This document shows positions 1 through 8,363 of a stretch of DNA of 12,329 nucleotides, in pieces. Source of the DNA: Bacteroidetes bacterium UBA6491 (GTDB lineage Bacteria > Bacteroidota > Bacteroidia > NS11-12g > UBA9320); contig DJML01000140.1 in NCBI GenBank assembly GCA_002436505.1, forward strand, positions 1-12,329. The letters run 5' to 3'. Position 1 is the stretch's first letter. Every line of letters begins with the position of its first letter. A program made the position numbers and the translations under genes. The notes below the pieces were generated by a model that did no database searches, was not told where the DNA came from, and saw only the letters and a program-made list of their open reading frames with translations.

Positions 1-1334
1 ATGTTTCCGTAAATGGTATCGGAAAACAGAAAAACATCCTGCGGCACATATCCATAGAGATCAAGATATTTATGCAGCCCGACTTCCTTGATATCTGTAC
101 CGTCTATCTTTATTGATCCATTGCTGACATCATAGACCCTGAGCAAGGTGTGGATCACAGAAGATTTGCCTGAACCTGTCTGGCCTATTATCCCTACCGT
201 ACTGCCCTTTTTGATCTCGAATGTGACATTCTCAAGTGCCGGAACCTGAGCCCCGGGATAGGTAAATGACACATTGTCAAAAACAATTGAATCCTTGAAG
301 CTTATCTCAGCAGCCTCCGGGTCTTTGATTATTGATGGTTCTTCCGCTAAAAATTCATTGATCCTCTTTTGAGAGGCTGCGGCACGTTGCACAATGGATG
401 TCACCCAACCCAGAGAAGCTACCGGCCAGGTAAGCATATTTACGTAGATTATGTATTCAGCGATGTTACCAAACGAGAATCTTCCCATGATCACTTCTCT
501 GCCACCGGCATAGATAGTAATGATCACACTTAAACCTACAAGCATCAGCATAAGAGGGAAGAAAAGTGCATTCACCTTCACCAGGTCCATATATCGGTCC
601 TTGTACTTTTCGCTTTCGTTCTCGAACATATTCGTGAAGGAAGATGAAACAGAGAAGGACTTAATGACCCGGATTCCGGAGAAAACCTCCTGAGCCATGG
701 TAGTAAGTTCTGATAATTTAGCCTGGAGTTTATCGCTGCGGCGGTTAATTACGGCACTGACAAAGTAGATCGAGACCGAAAGAAATGGTAAAGGTGCCAG
801 AACCAGCAACGAAATGCGGGGATTGATCGAGATCATCACCGTGATCACCATAATGAATAGCACGACAAGGTTTATGGTATACATTACCGCCGGACCGAGG
901 TACATTCTGACCCTGCTGACGTCCTCGCTGATCCTGTTCATCAGGTCACCGGTATAATTCTTGCCGTAAAATGAAGCATTAAGTCGCTGATATTGCTCAT
1001 ATATCTCATTTTTCAGGTCAAATTCGATATCTCGTGATACTACGATAATGGTCTGACGCATAAAATACATGAAGATTCCCTTTATTACTGCAGACACAAG
1101 TACCAGCCCGCCAAAAACAAGCGCCAGCCGGCCCACCTCTCCAAGTATGTAGGATTCCGGCAGATCCAGCAGCCGATATGTTGAAATTTTTTCAACAACG
1201 TTATCTGTCGCAGTGCGCACAATTGGTGCGATAACTACAGCAAAGACATTGGAGCATATGATAAATACCACTCCCAGGAGCAACATCCATTTATATTTAA
1301 GAAAGTATTTATTGAGATATGTCAGTGCTTTCAA
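1..1334 (-). CDS. ABC exporter, fused membrane and ATPase domains, MsbA-like (3' end cut by window)
   Basis: Inner-membrane ABC exporter half-transporter that would act as a dimer. The substrate cannot be told from sequence; lipid or lipid-linked export as in MsbA is one possibility. The visible 444 residues hold an ABC_membrane region (about 15-310) with hydrophobic segments near 17-38, 66-90, 148-170, 172-195, 255-275 and 286-305. The ATPase domain starts near 350 with an aromatic A-loop Tyr at 359, Walker A GQTGSGKSS at 384-392 and Q-loop Gln432 in VPQD. The LSGGQ signature, Walker B and H-loop lie beyond the left edge. No in-frame ATG precedes the conserved N-terminus. A TTG at 1334 gives MKALTYLNKYF, the start I recall for Bacteroidota homologues; an in-frame TAA lies nine codons upstream of it. 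The first in-frame ATG (codon 17) would cut into the first membrane segment. The gene is divergent from leucine dehydrogenase. Confidence 0.93.
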   Translation of the reverse strand, partial: MKALTYLNKYFLKYKWMLLLGVVFIICSNVFAVVIAPIVRTATDNVVEKISTYRLLDLPESYILGEVGRLALVFGGLVLVSAVIKGIFMYFMRQTIIVVSRDIEFDLKNEIYEQYQRLNASFYGKNYTGDLMNRISEDVSRVRMYLGPAVMYTINLVVLFIMVITVMISINPRISLLVLAPLPFLSVSIYFVSAVINRRSDKLQAKLSELTTMAQEVFSGIRVIKSFSVSSSFTNMFENESEKYKDRYMDLVKVNALFFPLMLMLVGLSVIITIYAGGREVIMGRFSFGNIAEYIIYVNMLTWPVASLGWVTSIVQRAAASQKRINEFLAEEPSIIKDPEAAEISFKDSIVFDNVSFTYPGAQVPALENVTFEIKKGSTVGIIGQTGSGKSSVIHTLLRVYDVSNGSIKIDGTDIKEVGLHKYLDLYGYVPQDVFLFSDTIYGN

Positions 1335-1336
1335 GG

Positions 1337-1370
1337 TTGCAAATTTACCATAAAAAAAAAGTTATTTTTG
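1337..1370 (+). promoter_or_regulatory. Bacteroidota promoter for leucine dehydrogenase
   Basis: The -7 element TATTTTTG lies at 1363-1370 and matches TAnnTTTG exactly. A TTG at 1337-1339 lies 23 bases upstream, at the long end of the spacing expected for the -33 element. Transcription would start near 1374-1377 and give a leader of about 40 bases. The element overlaps the divergent promoter of the ABC exporter gene, so the two may compete. Confidence 0.6.
1340..1347 (-). promoter_or_regulatory. Bacteroidota -7 element TAAATTTG, ABC exporter gene
   Basis: The minus strand reads TAAATTTG, a full match to the Bacteroidota -7 consensus TAnnTTTG. It ends only five bases before the TTG start codon at 1334, so a transcript starting at the usual distance would have a leader of only a few bases. 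I see no good TTTG-type -33 element about 20 bases upstream, which lowers confidence. Confidence 0.4.
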
Positions 1371-1416
1371 CAGACCGAATTCCGATGAGGAAAGGATTGA
1401 ATATTAATCTTAAAAC

Positions 1417-2520
1417 ATGATAGAAGTAAAAGAAGCTCAATTGGCCACCGGTACTTCTGATATTTTTAATCAGCTAGGTACCCACGACCATGAGCAAGTG
1501 CTGATCTGTAATGATAATCAGACCGGACTTAAGGCAATAATAGCGATTCACAATTCTGTACTTGGACCAGGTTTGGGTGGAACCCGAATGTGGAACTACA
1601 AATCAGAGAGTGAAGCCATCAATGATGTGCTTCGTCTTTCAAGAGGAATGACTTACAAAGCGGCTATTTCAGGATTGAACCTGGGTGGAGCGAAAGCTGT
1701 TATCATTGGTGATGCGAACACAATGAAGACTGAAGCATTGATGAGACGTTTCGGGCGATTTGTAAATAACCTGGGAGGCAAATACATCACTGCTGAAGAT
1801 GTTGGGACCACTACAAAAGACATGGAATATGTCAAAATGGAGACTGACCATGTTGTAGGACTTCCTGAAAGTCGTGGAGGTGGCGGTGATCCTTCTCCTG
1901 TAACAGCGTACGGTGTATACGTGGGCATTAAGGCATCTGCGAAGAAAATATTCGGAAGCGATGATCTTTCTGGGAAGAAAATAGGCGTTACAGGCATAGG
2001 TAAGGTTGGCATGCATCTGGTTAAATATCTTCATAAAGATGGTGCCAATGTAATGGTGTCGGATATTAATGAAAGCGCATTGCTAAAGGCACATAAAAAT
2101 TACGGAGCAACTGTTATTGAAGGTGACGGCATGTTTGATGCAGAGATGGATGTTTTTGCACCTTGTGCACTTGGAGCTATACTGAATGATGAAACTATTG
2201 GCAGGTTAAAAACTAAGATCGTTGCTGGAGCAGCGAACAACCAACTTGCGATCGAGCACATTCATGGTCCAATGTTAAAGGAAAAAGGAATATTGTATGC
2301 TCCTGACTTCCTTATCAATGCAGGCGGACTGATCAATGTTTACTCTGAGCATACCGGGTACAACAGGGAGAACGCTATGCGCGATACTGAAAAGATCTAT
2401 GACACTCTATTGGAGATCTACAAGACAGCAGACAGGGAAAACATTCATACCCAGGCTGCAGCCACAGAACTTGCAGAGAAAAGAGTGAATGACATTATGC
2501 AGGTTAAATCAAAAATTTAA
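1417..2520 (+). CDS. Leucine dehydrogenase (Glu/Leu/Phe/Val dehydrogenase family)
   Basis: Cytoplasmic NAD-dependent oxidative deamination of leucine, and likely valine and isoleucine, to the 2-oxo acids with release of ammonium; the first step of branched-chain amino acid breakdown. The 367 residues are the normal length. The N-terminal ELFV dehydrogenase domain has the glycine-rich LGPGLGGTRMW stretch (49-59), substrate-binding Lys81 in MTYKAAISG, catalytic Lys93 in LGGAKAV and Asp128 in TAEDVG. The NAD domain has GIGKVG at 193-198 and an acidic Asp216 after the second strand, which favours NAD over NADP. FAPCALG (247-253) and NAGGLINV (301-308) are further family motifs. The ATG at 1417 is preceded by the A-rich TTAAAAC and no properly spaced Shine-Dalgarno, as usual in this phylum. 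The gene stands alone between the divergent promoter and a terminator. Phenylalanine or valine preference cannot be excluded. Confidence 0.95.
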   Translation: MIEVKEAQLATGTSDIFNQLGTHDHEQVLICNDNQTGLKAIIAIHNSVLGPGLGGTRMWNYKSESEAINDVLRLSRGMTYKAAISGLNLGGAKAVIIGDANTMKTEALMRRFGRFVNNLGGKYITAEDVGTTTKDMEYVKMETDHVVGLPESRGGGGDPSPVTAYGVYVGIKASAKKIFGSDDLSGKKIGVTGIGKVGMHLVKYLHKDGANVMVSDINESALLKAHKNYGATVIEGDGMFDAEMDVFAPCALGAILNDETIGRLKTKIVAGAANNQLAIEHIHGPMLKEKGILYAPDFLINAGGLINVYSEHTGYNRENAMRDTEKIYDTLLEIYKTADRENIHTQAAATELAEKRVNDIMQVKSKI

Positions 2521-2535
2521 CGACACCATATTAAT

Positions 2536-2573
2536 AAAAAAAAACCCTGACTTTCTGAAGTCAGGGTTTTTTT
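2536..2573. terminator. Bidirectional intrinsic terminator between converging genes
   Basis: A perfect 9-bp stem, CCCTGACTT (2545-2553) with AAGTCAGGG (2558-2566), closes a TCTG loop. It is flanked by nine A on the left (2536-2544) and seven T on the right (2567-2573). It therefore forms a hairpin plus U-tract when read from either side. It lies 15 bases after the leucine dehydrogenase stop and just past the stop of the converging dehydratase gene, so it can end both transcripts. Confidence 0.92.
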
Positions 2574-2591
2574 ATGCCTCTTAATATCTAT

Positions 2592-4517
2592 CTAATTGGT
2601 TCCGGTGATCCTTCCGATCTTATCATCCAGTTCTTCGTAAACCGAATTGTTACTGATATACTCTGGAACTAGTTGTTTCATGGTAGCCACGATCAATCTG
2701 TTCGTTACCGGATTTGAATCGTCGCACAAACGCTCGATAAGTTCGTTCACTTCATCATAGTCGTTATTTCTTACCTTGGCGATCATGATCTTAGGATGGT
2801 GCGTACCGATCGTATTTTCCATATCACTAAGTAGCTCTTCTTTGAGTTTCTCGCCCGGCCTCAAACCCGTATATATTATTTCAATGTCCTTTCCTACCTC
2901 AAAACCTGACAACCTGATCATTTTCTTGGCAAGGTCAATGATCTTCACAGATTCCCCCATATCGAATATGTATATCTCACCACCGTTACCCATAGAACCT
3001 GCCTCCAGTACAAGCTGGCAGGCTTCTGGTATTGTCATGAAATACCTGGTGATCTCTTTGTGCGTTACAGTGACCGGTCCTCCGTTCTCAATTTGTTCTT
3101 TAAACCTTGGTATGACCGATCCGTTCGAACCCAGGACATTGCCAAACCTTGTCGTAATAAATTTACAATGGTTGTCATTGCTCAGGTGAATTCTTTCGTT
3201 CAAGGCCTGCACATAGATCTCAGCGACACGCTTTGAGGCACCCATAATATTTGTTGGGTTGACCGCTTTGTCAGTAGAAACAAAAACAAATTTTTCGACG
3301 CCATACTCTACTGCAAGATCCGCGAGTATCTTTGTCCCGTAAACGTTCACACACATGGCCTCATAGGGGTTATCCTCCATCATAGGAACATGCTTATAGG
3401 CAGCGGCATGAAATACATAATCGGGATTAAATGCTTTGAATATTTTCCTCATCCTAACCTTGTTCGTCACGTCTCCGACGACCAGGTTCAGAATATCCTT
3501 CTTGTTTAAACTATACTCAAGCTGATAAAGAGGTGTCTCTGCCTGATCCACCAGAACAAGCATTTTGGGTGCAAAACCAAGGCATTGTTTGGCAATCTCA
3601 GAACCTATAGACCCTGCAGCCCCAGTTATCATTACAACCTTTCCTCTAAGAGATTCCGTAATTCTGCCCAGGTCAAGCGAAATAGGTTCACGGCCTAAAA
3701 GATCCTCAATATTCACATTTTTGATCTGCCTGAAACTTAACTCTCCATTTATCCAACTCTCTACCGGCGGTACGTTTTTAATATTCAAACCGTTCTTCAG
3801 ACCTATCTCAATGATCTTCTTTTTCTTATAGGAGGGAAGAGACGGGATCGCAATGATCAACTCATTTGGTTTGTACTTTTTGACAATGGTATCCAGTTTG
3901 TCTTTAAAGCTAAAGATCGGAACACCTTCAACCGTTTTACCGTCCAGTTTTTTATTTTCATCAATGAACGCTACTACCTTGTGGTTCATATTCACATCCC
4001 CTTCCAGAGATCTTTTGGCGATAACACCTGTTTGACCTGCTCCATATATAACAATATTCCACCTGGAAGACATCCTGGCAGACGCGATCTCTCTTGAAAG
4101 CAACTTTAATCCTAGTCTCACTGACGTCATTGCCGCAAGTGTGATAAGGAAATCCATTACAATGACCGCGGTATGCAGGAAAACAGTATCCGTGAAATAG
4201 AAATAAACCTGATTCACAACATATATACCGAAAGAGCTGCTGGCAAGTGCTAAAAATATTCTCACCGCATCCTGTGAACTGGTGTATTTGATAATACCAC
4301 TGTATGACCTTGTAAGTAAAAATCCCTGCAATCGGAATGAAAGTACCAGGATCAACGGATAGACAAGATTCTCAACATGAAATTCACTTAGCTGAAGATT
4401 GAAAATAACAACATATGAAAATAAAAACGAGAGTAAGCAGATAAAGAGATCTAACCCTAAAACTACCCAGCGGGGCACATGCTTGCTGGACAAGAGTCTT
4501 ATGTAGTTTAGCAGCAT
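2592..4517 (-). CDS. Membrane-anchored nucleotide-sugar 4,6-dehydratase, WbpM/PglF/CapD type
   Basis: Likely a UDP-GlcNAc 4,6-dehydratase (C6 dehydration giving a 4-keto-6-deoxy sugar) feeding surface polysaccharide, LPS or protein glycans; it acts at the cytoplasmic face of the inner membrane. The 641 residues match the long WbpM class. Four hydrophobic segments lie near 17-40, 50-68, 86-108 and 112-135. A first Rossmann region with GAGQTG (159-164) is followed by the catalytic SDR domain, with cofactor motif GAAGSIG (299-305), Asp349, AAAYKHVPMME (371-381), STDKA (414-418) and Met425-x3-Lys429. Met replaces the usual SDR Tyr, which is normal for this long class. TRFGNVLGSNGSVIPRF (456-472) and GLRPGEKL (551-558) are family hallmarks. 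The exact sugar is not readable, and no other glycan genes are visible. The ATG at 4517 is 94 bp downstream of the T9SS cargo gene and has its own promoter candidate. Confidence 0.93.
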   Translation of the reverse strand: MLLNYIRLLSSKHVPRWVVLGLDLFICLLSFLFSYVVIFNLQLSEFHVENLVYPLILVLSFRLQGFLLTRSYSGIIKYTSSQDAVRIFLALASSSFGIYVVNQVYFYFTDTVFLHTAVIVMDFLITLAAMTSVRLGLKLLSREIASARMSSRWNIVIYGAGQTGVIAKRSLEGDVNMNHKVVAFIDENKKLDGKTVEGVPIFSFKDKLDTIVKKYKPNELIIAIPSLPSYKKKKIIEIGLKNGLNIKNVPPVESWINGELSFRQIKNVNIEDLLGREPISLDLGRITESLRGKVVMITGAAGSIGSEIAKQCLGFAPKMLVLVDQAETPLYQLEYSLNKKDILNLVVGDVTNKVRMRKIFKAFNPDYVFHAAAYKHVPMMEDNPYEAMCVNVYGTKILADLAVEYGVEKFVFVSTDKAVNPTNIMGASKRVAEIYVQALNERIHLSNDNHCKFITTRFGNVLGSNGSVIPRFKEQIENGGPVTVTHKEITRYFMTIPEACQLVLEAGSMGNGGEIYIFDMGESVKIIDLAKKMIRLSGFEVGKDIEIIYTGLRPGEKLKEELLSDMENTIGTHHPKIMIAKVRNNDYDEVNELIERLCDDSNPVTNRLIVATMKQLVPEYISNNSVYEELDDKIGRITGTN

Positions 4518-4539
4518 AATACCATGTCGGTTGTTAGGT

Positions 4540-4547
4540 CAAAATTA
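4540..4547 (-). promoter_or_regulatory. Bacteroidota -7 element TAATTTTG, dehydratase gene
   Basis: The minus strand reads TAATTTTG, a full match to TAnnTTTG, 22 bases before the ATG at 4517. The expected start site leaves a short leader of roughly 15-20 bases. The -33 region about 19 bases upstream reads TTC rather than TTG, so the match is partial. It suggests the dehydratase can be transcribed separately from the upstream cargo gene. Confidence 0.45.
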
Positions 4548-4611
4548 CCTATTTTCCTTGTTTCATGAACTTAATCTAAGCACTAAATCCAATATGTGGA
4601 TATTTTATTGG

Positions 4612-7600
4612 TCATTTCAACACTGTAACAGTGCCTTTTCTATGATGTACAGAGTGATCCCAGCCTGAAAAAGTGATGGTATAGATATACACATTGTTGG
4701 CAGCCTGACGTCCTTTATAAAAACCATCCCACAATACTTTCTTTTCTGTACTTTCATACACGCGTTCTCCCCATCTGTTATAGACCTGCAAATGGTATGT
4801 TTTCACAAATACAGGGACGATTCCCCAAAATTCGTTCAGGTTGTCATTATTAGGAGTAAATGCATTTGGAACATGCAACAAAGGTGGTTGTACCAGATAT
4901 ATTCTGTTTGACCGGCTGGTCTCATTATACCCTGCCCTTTCATCCGCAAGGACCTCGTACCAGTATCCTCCCCAATCATAATTCAACGTGTCATCGTTAT
5001 AAAACAGGTTTTCAGGTCCAGTGACATCGTAATGCCTCAAGTAACCAGTGTCCACCGCTCTATAAATATTGTACTGCTGTACTCCATTTTCCCAGAAGTT
5101 GTATTCGTTCCACCATATATCGAACGCAAATGGCAGTGACTTTCCATCAAGAACAATGGTACATCCCTTGTTACTGTTTGCACTGGTATGTCCACATCTG
5201 TCCCTGACTACCACCAGGTAACAATAGGACTTGCTATGAACGTCGACATCCTCATCTACAAAAACGGTATCATTTCTTTCATAGGTCGCTCCAATATATG
5301 TGATGTCATTTTTTCCGCTGAAATTCTCATACCTGTAAATTTCGTAAGAACCGAAATCTTCTTCCTTTGAATGCAACCAACGTACTAAAATATTCCTGTT
5401 ATCTTCAACCGTAGCGGTGAGGACAATAGTGACCTCTATGGGCGCTTCAGATTCTTTTACGGTGGAGACAGAGATTGAAGATGGTCCGAGCTTTCCGCAC
5501 TTATTTTTAACCCTTAAATAATAGGTGTAATTTCTTGTTCTAGGGCTAGTGACATCGATATCGATAAATTTACCTTCCTGAGTCGATCGGTGAATATACA
5601 CGACTTCTTCACTGCCATCCGGAGATACCTTATAAAGAAGCGTCTCTTCAAAATACCCTCCTGAATCAACAATACCGGTCCAGTTAAGCTCAACCCCGTT
5701 TTCAGTAAACAACAGACAAACGGTCTCAGGTGGATCAATTACAGGAGGTGGCAATACAAGAATCTTTATGTAGGCAAAACTGTCCTTTGACCCTGGGCAA
5801 CCCCTGTCAGAGACATAAACCTTTATCCTTGCAGTGTCACCTGTCACGTCATCACAATCCGGAATATACCTGAAGGGTTGTGTCATATTTTCTATTGCCG
5901 TTGCGCTCGTGTCGAAGTCAATTAAATTATCAGCAATGCCATCCTCAGGAATGAAAATGACATCTATGGTATCTCTGTCAGGATCCGTAATGGTATAATC
6001 GAAGGTCAGTTCATCAAGTGCCCTGACTTCAAAGAAAGTGTCTGTCAGCTGCGGGGTCCTGTTCAGGTTACCAAAGGCTATTTTAAACGCAGCGTTGCTA
6101 CACCTCGGGCTTAAATTATCCGGAGCATAGCTACCATTCGTAGTAGGAAAATCACTGTAATGCGGGTCTCCCGTCATCCTGCAACTGGCACAAACGGATT
6201 GATACACTACCCCCTTCTTATCAAATCTGCTGGTTCCGCCATCAACGTGATCAGAGGTAAGGTTGCCTCCAAAATAAGTTGCATATAGCAGGTCTTCGGC
6301 ATCTTTTGCCAAAACGATCAGGTAGAAATCACTTCCATCGGTGGTCTTTTGGGCAGCATCAGAAGTAATGGGTAAATTTCTGGTAGAGCTGAAAGGTTGA
6401 AAACTGGTAGAACCTCCCCAGCCAGAAATGAAAATTTTCCGGCATCTGTCCACTAGAAATGCATTGATTGTAATATCCGGTAGTCCATCACCGCTTCCAA
6501 ACACCGTTGAAAAATCAATTTCATTTAGGTCGTTACTAAAACGGGTTACAAACTGCCCGCTGTTCGAATTCTTATACGTTTTACCAATTTCTAAAATCCT
6601 GCCCTGGCTCTGGCCAACCACATATACTTTATTCGCATCATCGATCTCAAGAGACATGATCTGGTCATAGGCGTCTGTTCCCCAGTAAGTTGCTCTTTTT
6701 AAAGTCTTGCCATCGTCTGACAACACCGCGATCATTCCATCTGACACTCCACCAAAATACTGCACATATTTTCCTTTTTCAGTCCCGGGGAAATTTCTGC
6801 TTTCTGTACCGCCGGCAATAAAAATATCGCCGTTGCGATCAAAATCAATACTGTAAAGTGCATCACCTGCACTGCCACCTAAAAAAGTCGCCCATTCAAG
6901 TGATGTCAGATTATTGTTCATTTTGATGACCACACCTTCCTGATTCCCTTTCAGTGTTGTCTGAAAACTCTGCTGAGTAACAGGAAAATCCGCTGAATAG
7001 GTGCAAGAAGCAACATATACTTCACCTGCGTCGTTTACATTTACCTCGCCCCTGAAGTCATCTGCGTAGAAATACTTTAGAGGAAATTCCTGATTCAAAC
7101 CGTCATCTGCATTACCACCGATAAATGTCGAACCAACAAGGCTGGAACCGTCCGCAGATAATTTGGTTATGATAATGTCGCTGCCCCCTTGCTTATTTGG
7201 CTGGTATGCCCCCTGAGAAGTAGGGTAATCAGAAGAGAATGTGGTTCCGAAGATCACCAGTTGTCCCTGTCCGTCAACAATGAGGCTGTGAGGATATTCG
7301 TTATGACTACCACCTATATATGTTGCATATATAAGCGATGTTCCGTCAGCGCTGTACTTACTGATGGTTATATCACAGGCGAAGAAGCCATAGTCATCGT
7401 TCTGTGAACTGAAACCTCCGTTGTAGGTTACATCGAACGCACCTGTTGTAGCCGGATATCTTCCGTTCGGATCAAATAAACGGTCAGCAGAGGTTGTAAT
7501 CCCACCTGCATACAGGTTACCCGAATTATCATAAGTTGCAGTAAAACCAAAATTATCGGCTGAACTGCCTGAATAGGTTGAAAAGATCACCTCAGGATCA

Positions 7601-8358
7601 ATTATGATATAATCTTCATTCTTCCATTCCTCTGCTGTAAAGCTTATCGTGTTACCAATTAAATTGAACTTTACATTCTTTTCAGTCATTTGGCCATCAT
7701 GGACAACATAAGAAACTGGTATGGTTTCCCTGACATCTTCCAGCGAAGTATGGATCGTGAGATATTCATTCTCAATATCGATATGATCGGCCCCCTCTAC
7801 CAGCAGTTTGATGTCGTCGGGATCGGCTCCAGGGTGCAGGTGCAGATTGTATTTGAAACCACCAGACCCCAGGACAAACTCAACATCTATGTTCGGATAA
7901 ATATCCCGGTAAAAAACCTTCCGGTATGCGTGTACCCCGGAAGCATGTTTTGACGGATCGTTTCCAGTAATGAAATTGTAGACAAAATTCTGGCTTTGAA
8001 GGCCTTCAGTTATAAACCCCGGAACAGCTCCTTCAAAGCGGACATTGTAATTATGAAAATGCAATGTACCGCCATCTTTTTTATCGATCCATTTCTTTAA
8101 AGAGATCTTCTTATTGTCCTGGTGCTTTTCCATCCAGTCGGCCCATTTCTCCCGGTCGTACTGGAGCATGGTATAGCCATCATCTGTTAGGTAAATAATG
8201 GCCCCATCTAATTCGGCCCTGAACAGGATCTTTTCATTCCATTGTCCTTTATTCTCAACAAAAAAAGACTGCGCATCTGAAGTTTTAGCAAAAAGAACGA
8301 TCAGTACCGTTATTAGAACCGTTAAATAAAGCCGTTTTGAACGCAAATGCACATTCAA
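4612..8358 (-). CDS. T9SS type B cargo: VENKGQW domain, seven SBBP propeller repeats, Ig/FnIII-like domains, CHU_C sorting domain
   Basis: Large secreted, probably surface-attached protein of 1248 residues; its role (adhesion, gliding-related or ligand binding) is not known. A signal peptide (basic RSKR, hydrophobic YLTVLITVLIVLFA, then TSDAQ) ends near residue 30. VENKGQW (34-40) opens the DUF7948-type N-terminal domain. Seven repeats of the (F/Y)xT(Y/F)xGG type follow at 259, 344, 409, 489, 555, 616 and 692, consistent with a beta-propeller. An Ig-like region (about 770-870) and fibronectin-III-like regions (about 875-970, 973-1072 and 1075-1158) lead to the C-terminal gliding-motility/T9SS type B domain, with HVPNAFTPNNDNLNEFW (1162-1178), YNRWGERVYES (1193-1203), WDG (1210-1212) and a basic end. 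No in-frame ATG exists near the start. Candidates are TTG 8358, GTG 8352 and TTG 8346, all before the signal peptide; I give the longest, but GTG 8352 is equally plausible. Confidence 0.93.
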   Translation of the reverse strand: MNVHLRSKRLYLTVLITVLIVLFAKTSDAQSFFVENKGQWNEKILFRAELDGAIIYLTDDGYTMLQYDREKWADWMEKHQDNKKISLKKWIDKKDGGTLHFHNYNVRFEGAVPGFITEGLQSQNFVYNFITGNDPSKHASGVHAYRKVFYRDIYPNIDVEFVLGSGGFKYNLHLHPGADPDDIKLLVEGADHIDIENEYLTIHTSLEDVRETIPVSYVVHDGQMTEKNVKFNLIGNTISFTAEEWKNEDYIIIDPEVIFSTYSGSSADNFGFTATYDNSGNLYAGGITTSADRLFDPNGRYPATTGAFDVTYNGGFSSQNDDYGFFACDITISKYSADGTSLIYATYIGGSHNEYPHSLIVDGQGQLVIFGTTFSSDYPTSQGAYQPNKQGGSDIIITKLSADGSSLVGSTFIGGNADDGLNQEFPLKYFYADDFRGEVNVNDAGEVYVASCTYSADFPVTQQSFQTTLKGNQEGVVIKMNNNLTSLEWATFLGGSAGDALYSIDFDRNGDIFIAGGTESRNFPGTEKGKYVQYFGGVSDGMIAVLSDDGKTLKRATYWGTDAYDQIMSLEIDDANKVYVVGQSQGRILEIGKTYKNSNSGQFVTRFSNDLNEIDFSTVFGSGDGLPDITINAFLVDRCRKIFISGWGGSTSFQPFSSTRNLPITSDAAQKTTDGSDFYLIVLAKDAEDLLYATYFGGNLTSDHVDGGTSRFDKKGVVYQSVCASCRMTGDPHYSDFPTTNGSYAPDNLSPRCSNAAFKIAFGNLNRTPQLTDTFFEVRALDELTFDYTITDPDRDTIDVIFIPEDGIADNLIDFDTSATAIENMTQPFRYIPDCDDVTGDTARIKVYVSDRGCPGSKDSFAYIKILVLPPPVIDPPETVCLLFTENGVELNWTGIVDSGGYFEETLLYKVSPDGSEEVVYIHRSTQEGKFIDIDVTSPRTRNYTYYLRVKNKCGKLGPSSISVSTVKESEAPIEVTIVLTATVEDNRNILVRWLHSKEEDFGSYEIYRYENFSGKNDITYIGATYERNDTVFVDEDVDVHSKSYCYLVVVRDRCGHTSANSNKGCTIVLDGKSLPFAFDIWWNEYNFWENGVQQYNIYRAVDTGYLRHYDVTGPENLFYNDDTLNYDWGGYWYEVLADERAGYNETSRSNRIYLVQPPLLHVPNAFTPNNDNLNEFWGIVPVFVKTYHLQVYNRWGERVYESTEKKVLWDGFYKGRQAANNVYIYTITFSGWDHSVHHRKGTVTVLK

Positions 8359-8363
8359 ATTTA
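8356..8363 (-). promoter_or_regulatory. Bacteroidota -7 element TAAATTTG overlapping the cargo gene start
   Basis: The minus strand reads TAAATTTG, with TTAG 17 bases upstream as a weak -33 match. The element itself contains the TTG at 8358, the longest possible start codon of the cargo gene. If this promoter is used, transcription would begin about 3-6 bases further on. TTG 8358 would then be excluded, leaving GTG 8352 or TTG 8346 as the start, with almost no leader. Confidence 0.35.

Noticed and set aside
2592..4517. Met425 at the usual SDR Tyr position as a sign of an inactive dehydratase
   Set aside because: Met at this position is normal for the long membrane-anchored WbpM class, which is active, so it is not a defect.
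4587..4611. Small inverted repeats after the T9SS cargo gene (ATCCA/TGGAT, and CCAATA/TATTGG with a longer loop)
   Set aside because: The stems are only 5-6 bp, mutually exclusive and lack a U-tract on the minus strand, so I do not call a terminator.
2592..8358. A functional unit joining the sugar dehydratase with the T9SS cargo gene (for example glycan anchoring of cargo)
   Set aside because: The dehydratase has its own promoter candidate, no other glycan or T9SS genes are present, and type B cargo is not clearly tied to this sugar pathway. Adjacency alone does not support it.
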